A stretch of 7,707 nucleotides of DNA from Promethearchaeota archaeon. Its GTDB lineage: Archaea; Asgardarchaeota; Lokiarchaeia; Sigynarchaeales; SOKP01. A program made the translations under genes and the position numbers. Numbering within the stretch: the first letter of the stretch is position 1; every line of letters begins with the position of its first letter. The stretch covers positions 1 to 7,707 of the forward strand of contig JAEOTJ010000188.1 of NCBI GenBank assembly GCA_016839905.1, in the 5' to 3' direction. Under the pieces are notes generated by a model that searched no databases, was not told the DNA's origin, and saw only the letters and a list, made by a program, of their open reading frames with translations. This document shows positions 1 through 5,074 of this stretch, piece after piece.

Positions 1-9
1 GAGTTATCA

Positions 10-22
10 TTTTTTTTTTTTT
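10..22 (+). terminator. T-run, possible terminator of an upstream gene
   Basis: There is an uninterrupted run of 13 T on the plus strand at the window's left edge, followed by more T-rich sequence to about 30. In archaea such U-tracts can end transcription without a hairpin, so this may terminate a plus-strand gene lying outside the window. No such gene is visible here, and in AT-rich DNA a T-run alone is weak evidence. Confidence 0.25.
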
Positions 23-193
23 AATTTTTAGAACTTCTATGGATTATCTATCCCATTAAAAGTCTTCTTGTTAATATTTAGCTTTTTTTATTATGTCTAA
101 GGGGGGAGGCTTCTTTCATATGTGATTTTGGAGAGTTAGCTTAACGAGATATTAATATTAAAAATTTGATACTTCACAAATCTACCAGATGAC

Positions 194-201
194 TTTATAT
201 A
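194..201 (+). promoter_or_regulatory. TATA-box-like element
   Basis: TTTATATA lies 58 bases before the ATG at 252. An archaeal start site about 25 bases downstream would leave a leader of roughly 27-30 bases. No strong SD is seen before the ATG. In AT-rich DNA this match could be chance. Confidence 0.35.
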
Positions 202-251
202 GTACAATATTATCTTAATTTATAGCAAAAACCAAAATAAATTGGTATATT

Positions 252-611
252 ATGACAAAAGCAATTCATTATCAAAGTGAGATTTTAGAAGATCTTGAAT
301 TTCTCCAAAAAATTTTTGGCTACAATTTAAGACAAGAACTAATCATTGATTTTATTAGACAAAAAGAAGATATGAAGCTGGGGGCTATAAGGGATATTGA
401 TTTATTTATCAAGAATATAATGGAAAAGAGGGATTTTAAGGAAGCATATAATAACTATATTGATGGAATAAATGATAAGTTGGAGAGCTCGAAAGGAATT
501 AACAAGATTTTAACAATTCTTAAACGAGAACGAGTAAAAAAAATAAAAGAAGTAATGATTATAGCTATTTTCATTTTTCAGATTTGCTTACTCAACCAAA
601 TGCTTTCTTAA
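252..611 (+). CDS. hypothetical small protein with hydrophobic C-terminal tail
   Basis: This is a 119-residue ATG-to-TAA frame; I do not recognise the family. Residues 1-90 are charged and probably helical (Glu/Asp/Lys/Arg with regularly spaced Ile/Leu), with no cysteine cluster and no signal peptide. Residues 91-100 are strongly basic (KRERVKKIKE) and are followed by a hydrophobic stretch at 101-115 (VMIIAIFIFQICLLN). The protein ends four residues later. That layout, soluble domain, basic flank, single terminal hydrophobic helix, resembles a tail-anchored membrane protein facing the cytoplasm. The helix is slightly short for a membrane span, and a frameshifted or decayed C-terminus could look the same. 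A TATA-like box lies upstream, but there is no convincing ribosome binding site. It stands alone, with intergenic DNA on both sides. Confidence 0.5.
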   Translation: MTKAIHYQSEILEDLEFLQKIFGYNLRQELIIDFIRQKEDMKLGAIRDIDLFIKNIMEKRDFKEAYNNYIDGINDKLESSKGINKILTILKRERVKKIKEVMIIAIFIFQICLLNQMLS

Positions 612-841
612 GGCGATCTCTGATTCTTAAATTTTTTTAAATCATTCAAATTTTCAATCAATTTCTATGAATTATCTCTTGCTTTAATACCGAAATGAAA
701 AATCTTTTATTGGTCTCTAACAAATTTTTGGTATCCGTACTTTCACTTAAATAAATATAAAGAGTCTGCCTTAAATCCTAAATATATTTCTATAGAACTT
801 CCTCATTAAAATATGTTTTGATTCGGCAAGTAGTCTTGCGT

Positions 842-958
842 TTACAAGAGATCTCTGAAATACCTCGCAAGAATTTCCTCTAACGTAGTACCTCTTCAGC
901 AAGCCGCCTCATCAGATACTCGCAGATTCAAGATTAAAACTTCCTGCGGTAAATGCGA
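842..958 (-). pseudogene. possible relic of a ribbon-helix-helix antitoxin gene
   Basis: Read on the minus strand, one frame gives LNLRVSDEAAC, a stop, then RGTTLEEILARYFRDLL and a stop. A second frame over the middle gives MRRLAEE. Joined across two small indels, the order is strand segment (LNLRVSDE), first helix (RRLAEE), then RGTTLEEILARYFRDLL. That is the layout of CopG/RHH antitoxins, which often read like LRVSDE...LAEERGTTLEELLR. No intact start or continuous frame remains and no toxin partner is visible. The GC-richer composition against AT-rich flanks supports former coding DNA. The match is by eye and short, so chance is a real alternative. Confidence 0.25.
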
Positions 959-1014
959 AAATACTTAAACATTGCTTAACATATTTAATAAAATTGATAA
1001 CCTGCTATTGAAGC

Positions 1015-1022
1015 TAAATATA
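1015..1022 (+). promoter_or_regulatory. TATA-like element before the WD40 gene
   Basis: TAAATATA lies about 36 bases before the preferred ATG at 1058. The expected archaeal start site would fall near 1045, giving a very short leader. This fits the absence of an SD motif before the gene. Another AT-rich candidate lies near 980-990, so the assignment is tentative. Confidence 0.3.
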
Positions 1023-1057
1023 ATAAAATTGAAAAATGAATGAAATATTAATTGTTA

Positions 1058-2137
1058 ATGATGAGCAACTCAAAAAACCCTTTTCTCACCCTACAAGCTA
1101 GCTGTGACAGGGTGAACACTGTGGCAATCTCACCCGATAGTAAGTATATCATAAGCGGCGGAGGGAGTGAAAGGAAGAGTAATAAAGAGGATATAAATAT
1201 CTGGAAGCTTGATGACGGGAAGCTCGTTCGCACCCTTAAAGTGCATAAATGCAAACACGCTACATGCGCTTATGATGTGACATGTATTGCTGTCTCGCCA
1301 AATGGAGAATATCTCATAAGTGGTTCAGTGGATAGTACTGTGAGAGTGTGGAACTTGAAAAAGGGGAAACTTATTTGCGTGTACCCTAATAATAAGCATC
1401 CCCGTATCGGACATAATTGGTGGGGGTCCTTCAGGAATTGGGATCCAGTTGGAGTGGGAAGCATTGCCTTCTCACCCGATGGAAAATATTTTGTAACCGG
1501 TTCTTATACAATGGTTAAAGGATCGCTCTCGCCCGTGTATCTCTGGGATTTGGAGGCGCTGCTAGCGTTTCCAAGCGACATATTACCCGTTAAGGAGCTG
1601 CCCCGTAATCATAAATATTCGGTTAAGAGTGTTGCTTTCTCACCAGATGGTAAGTATTTTGCAACTGGATCAGCAGATGAAACCATTAAGATATGGAAAT
1701 ATGAACCTACTGTTAAGCTCTTCAAAACTCTTGGAATGGATGTGCATGGAAAGGTTTTTAGCCTTGCATTCACGCCAAATGGGAAATACCTCGTAAATTC
1801 TTCTAATGGAATTTTCCAGAATAGATCTTTCTGGTTCTGGGATATGGTCGCCGTATGCCAGCATGAGCAAGCAAGCATTAAAGGGGAGAATCTCGATTTT
1901 AACCGTCGCATTAAAAAAGAATTTTCTCAATTTGTAATCACACCAAACGGGAAGAATATCATTGGACTTACAAAAAATGGTAAACAAGTAGAAGTCTGGG
2001 ATTTAGAAAACGATTCAACGGTCTTAACTCTCAAAGTTCCAAGTTATGTGATTTGCGTTGCTGTCTCGCCAAATGGAAATTATTTTGTGACTGGCTCAGG
2101 GGATGGTGCCGTGAGAGTCTACAAATATACCCCGTAA
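1058..2137 (+). CDS. WD40-repeat protein, complete seven-bladed beta-propeller
   Basis: The product is a 359-residue protein made almost entirely of seven WD40 blades. Their core signatures (V-x-x-V/I-A-F/V-S-P-D/N-G-K/E-Y, then GS, then a [VI]-[WY]-[DNK]-[LY] end) fall near residues 19-51, 74-100, 133-165, 189-215, 233-263, 289-316 and 331-357. Blades 2, 4 and 7 keep the turn Asp (SVDSTVRVW, SADETIKIW, SGDGAVRVY). Blades 3 and 5 have longer loops. The N-terminal NPFLTLQ resembles the strand after each WD motif (LVRTLKV, TVLTLKV), so it probably closes the ring in velcro fashion. There is no signal peptide, membrane span or extra domain, which suggests a cytoplasmic protein-interaction scaffold; the partner is unknown. 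The frame extends upstream to a TTG at 1052, but the tandem ATG codons at 1058 and 1061 are better starts. The gene is visibly more GC-rich than its flanks, suggesting transfer or selection on composition. Confidence 0.92.
   Translation: MMSNSKNPFLTLQASCDRVNTVAISPDSKYIISGGGSERKSNKEDINIWKLDDGKLVRTLKVHKCKHATCAYDVTCIAVSPNGEYLISGSVDSTVRVWNLKKGKLICVYPNNKHPRIGHNWWGSFRNWDPVGVGSIAFSPDGKYFVTGSYTMVKGSLSPVYLWDLEALLAFPSDILPVKELPRNHKYSVKSVAFSPDGKYFATGSADETIKIWKYEPTVKLFKTLGMDVHGKVFSLAFTPNGKYLVNSSNGIFQNRSFWFWDMVAVCQHEQASIKGENLDFNRRIKKEFSQFVITPNGKNIIGLTKNGKQVEVWDLENDSTVLTLKVPSYVICVAVSPNGNYFVTGSGDGAVRVYKYTP
1287..1306 (+). repeat. 20-base exact repeat, copy 1 (WD40 blade 2)
   Basis: The 20 bases beginning TTGCTGTCTCGCC and ending AAATGGA are identical to those at 2058-2077. 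Both encode the AVSPNG core of a WD40 blade. Identity at the DNA level, beyond the protein signature, suggests relatively recent blade copying or gene conversion between blades 2 and 7. Confidence 0.7.
2058..2077 (+). repeat. 20-base exact repeat, copy 2 (WD40 blade 7)
   Basis: This is identical over 20 bases to 1287-1306 and lies in blade 7 of the same gene, 771 bases downstream and in the same phase of the blade. Confidence 0.7.
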
Positions 2138-2165
2138 AAATGAAGAATGATAAGATCGGTGAATG

Positions 2166-2339
2166 CTAAATAAACTTCAAAGGGTATTTTCGTTTTTGTT
2201 TTTTTTTTTGTCCTGAATCTTGAAAGAGGACTATATCCAATATGACAATATCAGGAATTTCCATTATTATCGGTTCTAATCCTTTTATTTCATTAATTCC
2301 ACCATAAATATTACCGAATCCTCCTAGGTTAAAATATTC
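2166..2339 (-). pseudogene. possible decayed coding remnant
   Basis: A minus-strand frame of 57 codons is open from a stop at 2340-2342 to a stop at 2166-2168. It has no ATG until 2264, which would leave only 32 residues. The open part reads NLGGFGNIYGGINEIKGLEP, then IIMEIPDIVILDIVLFQ, which looks protein-like with alternating hydrophobics. A second frame just upstream (from about 2403) reads LEAIFLGADLITF before a stop, as if a frameshift separated two parts of one gene. An AGGAGG sequence at 2320-2325 is not followed by a usable start. I do not recognise the family; chance open frame is the main alternative. Confidence 0.2.
2187..2209 (+). terminator. T-rich terminator of the WD40 gene
   Basis: About 50 bases after the WD40 stop codon the plus strand carries three T tracts separated by single or double bases (TTTT, TTTTT, then 11 T). 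No GC-rich hairpin precedes it, so this fits the archaeal oligo-U type rather than a bacterial rho-independent terminator. Its place between converging genes suits the role. Confidence 0.6.
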
Positions 2340-2442
2340 TTAGGAATTTTCTGTATCTTTAAAAAAAGGTAATTAAATCTGCTCCTAAGAAAATTGCTTC
2401 CAATAGTAATGATGTGTTTAATAATAGATGTGTAAATTAAAT

Positions 2443-2670
2443 TTAAACAAACTCATAAATTTTATAGTTATGATAGTGTTTTAATATTAAAATGAGGCCA
2501 TTTCTGAGAAATTCTGAAGGCTTTTTTTCTCTTTTTGTTAATTTTAGGATTGATTGTCCCATCCACATTATGGGATCCGCTTTTTGTTTAATTGTGTCGG
2601 AAAAATCGTCAATAATTTCTTCATAAATCCTTATCTTATTATCCTTGTCTTGATAAATATTATAAGTCAT
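2443..2670 (-). CDS. hypothetical protein, 75 residues
   Basis: This unrecognised small, charged, probably alpha-helical protein has no cysteine, signal peptide or membrane segment. The centre reads IKQKADPIMWMGQSILKL, followed by a basic KREKK stretch and an amphipathic end (FLRNGLILILKHYHNYKIY). Its ATG at 2670 is preceded by GGGGAA at the complement of 2681-2686, ten bases away, which is an acceptable ribosome binding site. Only 19 bases separate it from the stop of the Cys-rich gene upstream, and this SD almost touches that stop, so the two are very probably cotranscribed and translationally linked. It is the last gene of the minus-strand cluster. The SD and spacing, not homology, are the reasons for calling it. 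Confidence 0.6.
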   Translation of the reverse strand: MTYNIYQDKDNKIRIYEEIIDDFSDTIKQKADPIMWMGQSILKLTKREKKPSEFLRNGLILILKHYHNYKIYEFV

Positions 2671-2689
2671 TTATATTATCTTCCCCTTT

Positions 2690-2923
2690 TCATTTTATAA
2701 TGAATTCTTGATTATAAACTTTAAGAGAAAGATTATAACAAGACTGACAAACATTAGCTGTTCCCTCGAAAAATTTTTCTTCTGTACCTGTACAACACGT
2801 TAAACCAAGTATATCAATGAAAAATAGGAATAAATCCTCAGATGCTCTTTCAAATTTTCGATTAATAAGCATTATTTCTTCTTCTGAGATGACTTTTTCA
2901 CAACAGAAACATCTTTTAACCAT
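2690..2923 (-). CDS. small Cys-rich protein with two CxxC pairs, probable zinc-binding
   Basis: This 77-residue protein opens with RCFCCEK (Cys5, Cys7, Cys8) and ends with VCQSCYN (Cys59, Cys62). The C5-x2-C8 and C59-x2-C62 pairs form the usual four-Cys ligand set of a zinc ribbon or treble clef. A further CC pair sits at 43-44 after a hydrophobic segment (LFLFFIDILGL), which could be a core helix or a membrane-contacting one. The start is well supported: ATG at 2923 follows a perfect AAAGGAGG at the complement of 2933-2940, nine bases away, and the codon just before the ATG in this frame is a stop. The first 52 bases overlap the end of another Cys-containing frame. The function is unknown; nucleic-acid or protein binding is typical of such zinc ribbons. 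Confidence 0.7.
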   Translation of the reverse strand: MVKRCFCCEKVISEEEIMLINRKFERASEDLFLFFIDILGLTCCTGTEEKFFEGTANVCQSCYNLSLKVYNQEFIIK

Positions 2924-3066
2924 TTATCCAATCCTCCTTTTAATTTTTTACAATCCTTTAAACATGTTAGCTCACTATTCTTGACATTCCACTTATCGCA
3001 TCCGATACCACTGCAAAACCACTTGGAGTTATTCCTACGCCTTGGTAATGGGAAAGGCTCGCACAT
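2872..3066 (-). CDS. small Cys-rich basic protein overlapping the next gene
   Basis: This is a 64-residue ATG-initiated protein that I do not recognise. Cysteines lie at 2, 18, 23, 35 and 39 in the pattern C-x4-C-x11-C-x3-C, with tryptophans beside them (KWFCSGIGCDKW), which looks like a compact zinc-binding or disulfide-free metal site. The tail after residue 40 is strongly Lys-rich (KKLKGGLDKW then VVKKSSQKKK). The last 17 residues are encoded over the start of the following Cys-rich gene in another frame, and that gene's SD lies inside this one at the GGL codons. No clear SD precedes its ATG; an AT-rich TATA-like stretch lies at about 3084-3092. Alternatives are that the natural protein ended near residue 50 and has read on after losing its stop, or that a frameshift split one longer Cys-rich protein. 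Confidence 0.5.
   Translation of the reverse strand: MCEPFPLPRRRNNSKWFCSGIGCDKWNVKNSELTCLKDCKKLKGGLDKWLKDVSVVKKSSQKKK
2933..2940 (-). promoter_or_regulatory. perfect Shine-Dalgarno AAAGGAGG
   Basis: The complement reads AAAGGAGG nine bases before the ATG at 2923. This is the strongest ribosome binding site in the window. It decides the start of the 77-residue Cys-rich gene even though it lies inside the coding frame of the gene upstream. Confidence 0.75.
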
Positions 3067-3146
3067 TTCTTTTTAAAATATCTTAAATATGTATTTCATC
3101 TAGAGCTAATTAATATCCTATATTTTCTGAATATACAATACCCCAT

Positions 3147-3410
3147 TCAAAGTTCATTACTTTTCTTTAGCAGGAACAAAGAAATTGAAATTCCATTACA
3201 TGCAAAAGAGACCAATGATATGATCCCGACAAGTACCATGAATTCTGGTGTTATCAAAAACACCGCCCACTCCCAGTTAATTAGGCTGTCAATGAAATAA
3301 CCTCCGAAGTAAAAAAGAATATTGAATACTAAGAAAAATGTCATTAATATGAATAAAGATCCAATTCCAACCCCTTTGATTGCTTTTTTTAACCATTCTT
3401 TACTTTCCAC
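3147..3410 (-). CDS. small two-helix membrane protein, hypothetical
   Basis: This 87-residue protein of unknown family has a short basic N-terminus (KEWLKKAIKG), a first long hydrophobic segment at about 14-38 (aromatic-rich: FFLVFNILFYFGG), a short acidic/Trp loop (DSLINWEW), and a second segment at about 56-81. It ends in LLKKSNEL. Positive charges at both ends predict both termini in the cytoplasm with the loop outside. The start is GTG at 3410, chosen because GAGGAG lies 11 bases upstream (complement of 3422-3427) and no in-frame ATG lies between it and the upstream stop. It is the first gene of the minus-strand cluster, with 80 bases to the next one. The neighbours encode small Cys-rich proteins, but no shared function can be read from this. 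Confidence 0.65.
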   Translation of the reverse strand: MESKEWLKKAIKGVGIGSLFILMTFFLVFNILFYFGGYFIDSLINWEWAVFLITPEFMVLVGIISLVSFACNGISISLFLLKKSNEL

Positions 3411-3706
3411 TAAACTATCAACTCCTCACTGTTTTAGATTAAATAAAATCCTTTTTTAAATGCACTAATGAATAAAACAGATGAGGAACTCAGACTATAA
3501 AGTCCCTGAACACTTGACTTTACTATCGCTATTCTACTCACCTTCCATTAATTCATTTTTTATATTTTTAAAGTTAATAATCTAATTTTTTTCGTTATAT
3601 TTAAAGAAAAATTCCTGATCACGTACTAAATTCAGTAATCATATAAAGGAAAAAATGAGATCTTGAGAGAAAATTTTCTTTTAAATAATATTGATAAATA
3701 TTATTA
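3411..3706. other. intergenic region left of the IS, 296 bases
   Basis: This holds the ribosome binding site (3422-3427) and a likely AT-rich promoter (around 3452-3462 on the minus strand) of the membrane-protein gene. A perfect 12-base palindrome AGAAAATTTTCT lies at 3669-3680. A perfect hairpin abuts the IS. No coding frame is convincing. Confidence 0.5.
3684..3705. repeat. perfect inverted repeat (9-bp stem, 4-base loop) abutting the IS
   Basis: AATAATATT at 3684-3692 and AATATTATT at 3697-3705 are exact reverse complements separated by GATA. The right arm ends in the TA step that I take as the IS target site. It may be a feature of the insertion target, or part of an AT-rich regulatory or terminator structure. 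Confidence 0.6.
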
Positions 3707-3730
3707 AAGTGTTTTGAACAAATTTTTTTC
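3704..3730 (+). repeat. IS630 left terminal inverted repeat
   Basis: The 27 bases from TTAAAG to TTTTTTTC match the reverse complement of 4858-4884 at 25 of 27 positions; the differences are at the 7th (T/A) and 16th (C/T) bases. The first three bases include the TA target, so the element proper begins at 3707. The last base is also the end of the transposase stop codon, so gene and repeat abut with no spare sequence. Confidence 0.85.
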
Positions 3731-4404
3731 TATGCCTCTATTAGGTTTTCTTCACATAAATATCTTTTCTCATCGAATAGCGACTTGATGTACCCAGAGT
3801 TGTTCTTACGCCTGAAAGCACGCGTGAGGGCATTCTTAAAATCGGAAAACGTGTCGTAAAACGCATTATACACCACTTCCGACTTGATTTCTTGCCATAA
3901 CTTCTCGATTTCGCTCAAATCAGGGCAGTAAGGAGGTAAGAAGACAAGTTCTAGCTGGTTTTTAACGCTTTCTAAGAAGGGTTTCAAGAGCTTCGCATGA
4001 TGGGATCGGGCATTATCCAAGAACATGTATATTTTCCCGGAACCCCCATAAACCTTTACAATTGTTTGTAAGAAATGTTTAAAATTTAAAGCATTTAAGC
4101 TCTCGATATATCCGTAAATACCCTCGTCCTCAAAAGGATTAATCGCACCGATGACATTTATCTTTTCATGAGAATTAAACGTGCGCAGAATGGGTTTTGT
4201 CCCTTTAAGTGCCCACATCTTGCGGGGATCTCCCGAACGATAGAACGTGCTCTCGTCCTCGATTAAGATTATGTCTTCAGGGCGTAAATTTTGGATTATT
4301 TGCTTCTTTTTCTCGAGAAACTCTTGTTTTTTTGAGGATCTGCTTTTGCAGGCATTGGTCTCGGCACGAGTCTCTTCAAGCCATGGCGCTTTAATATCCG
4401 CCAA
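3730..4404 (-). CDS. IS630 transposase, catalytic DDE part (orfB, made by -1 frameshift)
   Basis: This frame encodes the RNase-H-fold DDE domain of an IS630/Tc1-type transposase, which cuts and joins DNA at the element ends. Counting from the formal ATG at 4404, the catalytic acids are Asp50 in LIEDEST, Asp130 in FLDNARSHH, and Glu167 in PPYCPDLSEIEKLW. The spacing from the second Asp to that Glu is 36 residues, against 34 in Tc1; Glu165 of the same motif would give 34. The first 26 or so residues from the ATG are not transposase-like, because that stretch is the out-of-frame copy of the orfA end. Real sequence begins at about QEFLEKKK, exactly where the -1 frameshift from orfA enters. The frame is probably translated only as an OrfAB fusion of about 356 residues. 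The TAG stop at 3730-3732 runs into the left terminal repeat. Confidence 0.9.
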   Translation of the reverse strand: MADIKAPWLEETRAETNACKSRSSKKQEFLEKKKQIIQNLRPEDIILIEDESTFYRSGDPRKMWALKGTKPILRTFNSHEKINVIGAINPFEDEGIYGYIESLNALNFKHFLQTIVKVYGGSGKIYMFLDNARSHHAKLLKPFLESVKNQLELVFLPPYCPDLSEIEKLWQEIKSEVVYNAFYDTFSDFKNALTRAFRRKNNSGYIKSLFDEKRYLCEENLIEA

Positions 4405-4799
4405 ATACCGCTGGGTGTCATATCTTTTCCGAATTTTCGCCTAACGTGCTCCACCATGATCTTAAGCATCCAATTGCTATAATCAAGCCCCGATTCCCGG
4501 GGAGACTTTAACACGTCTTGGACGAGTTCTATTTGCTCCTCGTCCGTTAAAATAGGAGGTCGTCCCGATTGTTTAATATCAACCAAGCCCATTGGACCTT
4601 GCTCATTCCACCGATGAATCCACTTTCGGACGATTTGAGGGGTGATAAACAGCTCATCCGCCACCTGTTGCGTGGACTTTCCCTTATAAAGCTTTAAGAT
4701 CGCAAGATACTTTCTTGCCAGCTTGTTTTTCTCGATCTTTTTGTAGAGCGTCTTCAAATCCTCAATTGAAAGGTGTTGGCAAACGGTTAATGCTATCAT
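4296..4799 (-). CDS. IS630 transposase, N-terminal DNA-binding part (orfA)
   Basis: This is the helix-turn-helix half of the IS630 transposase, which recognises the terminal repeats. Counted from ATG 4799, residues 31-70 hold a first HTH (GKSTQQVADELFITPQIVRKW), then the GRPP linker (residues 80-83), then a second winged-helix-like HTH near residues 113-145 (TPSGIWRILKRHGLKR). The frame is open upstream to a TTG at 4874, but that codon lies inside the right terminal repeat and the extra 25 residues are hydrophobic and unlike the family, so ATG 4799 is preferred. No clear SD precedes it. The frame ends 33 bases after the slippery site, giving a short OrfA that could act as a repressor, while a -1 shift gives the full OrfAB enzyme. 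Confidence 0.88.
   Translation of the reverse strand: MIALTVCQHLSIEDLKTLYKKIEKNKLARKYLAILKLYKGKSTQQVADELFITPQIVRKWIHRWNEQGPMGLVDIKQSGRPPILTDEEQIELVQDVLKSPRESGLDYSNWMLKIMVEHVRRKFGKDMTPSGIWRILKRHGLKRLVPRPMPAKADPQKNKSFSRKRSK
4326..4332 (-). promoter_or_regulatory. -1 ribosomal frameshift site A_AAA_AAC
   Basis: On the minus strand the bases from 4332 down to 4326 read A AAA AAC in the phase of orfA (codons CAA AAA AAC). This is a standard -1 slippery heptamer. Slipping back one base after AAC continues with CAA GAG TTT (QEF) in the catalytic frame. Five bases further on lies the palindrome TTTCTCGAGAAA (4309-4320), which could form a small stimulatory stem with a TCGA loop. This joins residues 1-158 of orfA to the catalytic domain. 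Confidence 0.8.
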
Positions 4800-4857
4800 T
4801 AATAAAAAAGGATAAAAACCTTTTATGAAAAGGAGTGATATGTAGAGATATATCTTC

Positions 4858-4884
4858 GAAAAAAATTTATTCAAAACTCTTTAA
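4858..4884 (-). repeat. IS630 right terminal inverted repeat
   Basis: The reverse complement of this stretch begins TTAAAGAG and ends TTTTTTTC, and matches the left repeat (3704-3730) at 25 of 27 positions. The TA at 4882-4883 is taken as the second copy of the target duplication. Confidence 0.85.
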
Positions 4885-5015
4885 TTAATTTAAATATTTG
4901 TGAGGGAGAGTAAGCCTAAATTTAATAATTTAACTTTATATCATCTTATAAATCAAATTTGATACATTTTTTTTTTATAAACATCCATTTCTTTATACTT
5001 TATGTTTTTTTTAAA

Positions 5016-5025
5016 TTTTATAAAT
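5016..5025 (+). promoter_or_regulatory. TATA-box-like element before the long repeat-protein gene
   Basis: TTTTATAAAT would place an archaeal transcription start near 5046, leaving a leader of about 30 bases before the conserved-looking reading frame. This fits the AGAGG site at 5061-5065 as its ribosome binding site. Confidence 0.4.
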
Positions 5026-5060
5026 TTGATAGATCCTATTCTAGAATGTTTTAAAAATAA

Positions 5061-5065
5061 AGAGG
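5061..5065 (+). promoter_or_regulatory. AGAGG ribosome-binding-like site
   Basis: AGAGG is nine bases before the in-frame ATT at 5075. It is only two bases before an ATG at 5068, and that ATG is followed at once by TAA. The spacing therefore favours initiation at 5075, or an original start nearby that has changed. Confidence 0.4.
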
Positions 5066-5074
5066 TTATGTAAA

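Larger units (their letters stand above)
612..1057. other. intergenic region, 446 bases
   Basis: No intact gene is present. The stretch from about 612 to 820 is AT-rich with nothing convincing. From about 821 to 958 the base composition is clearly more GC-rich; this patch holds a short palindrome (AGAGATCTCT at 847-856), repeated GCAAG/CTTGC words, and a broken minus-strand frame described separately. The last 80 bases are AT-rich again and probably contain the promoter of the WD40 gene. Confidence 0.6.
2138..2442. other. convergent intergenic region, 305 bases
   Basis: This region lies between the ends of the plus-strand WD40 gene and the minus-strand small-gene cluster. It holds the T-rich terminator of the WD40 gene (2187-2209) and a run of seven U for minus-strand transcripts (2361-2367 read as complement), which could end the opposite operon. 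Between these, a minus-strand frame without a start looks like a coding relic and is listed separately. Confidence 0.55.
3707..4881 (-). mobile_element. complete IS630-family insertion sequence, about 1175 bp
   Basis: The element has matching terminal inverted repeats, is flanked by TA on both sides (3705-3706 and 4882-4883) as expected for the IS630/Tc1/mariner superfamily, and carries one transposase split over two overlapping frames on the minus strand. Length and layout are normal for IS630. Both ends, both frames and the frameshift site look intact, so it may still be active. It inserted in non-coding DNA between the divergent membrane-protein gene and the long repeat protein gene. No passenger genes are present. 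Confidence 0.88.
4885..5074. other. intergenic region right of the IS, 190 bases
   Basis: This AT-rich stretch separates the IS from the long repeat-protein frame. It holds several TATA-like sites, the best positioned being TTTTATAAAT at 5016-5025, and an AGAGG ribosome-binding-like site at 5061-5065. No coding frame is convincing. Confidence 0.5.

Noticed and set aside
99..125. GGGGGGAGG followed by ATG at 120-122, as a gene start
   Set aside because: The ATG is followed directly by TGA, and no neighbouring frame is open for a useful length.
821..958. GC-richer patch considered as a tRNA gene
   Set aside because: There is no T-loop consensus, no acceptor-stem pairing and no cloverleaf on either strand.
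1048..1987. Several minus-strand frames of 64-105 codons opposite the WD40 gene
   Set aside because: They are antisense to an unmistakable seven-blade WD40 frame; their recurring sequence (such as YLPSGE or YFPFG) is the complement of the repeated blade core.
4209..4444. Plus-strand frames of 61-65 codons inside the IS
   Set aside because: They are antisense to the transposase, have no ribosome binding site, and have no recognisable domain.
4799..4874. TTG at 4874 as the transposase start
   Set aside because: It lies within the right terminal repeat and adds 25 hydrophobic residues not expected in IS630 transposases; ATG 4799 fits the family start.
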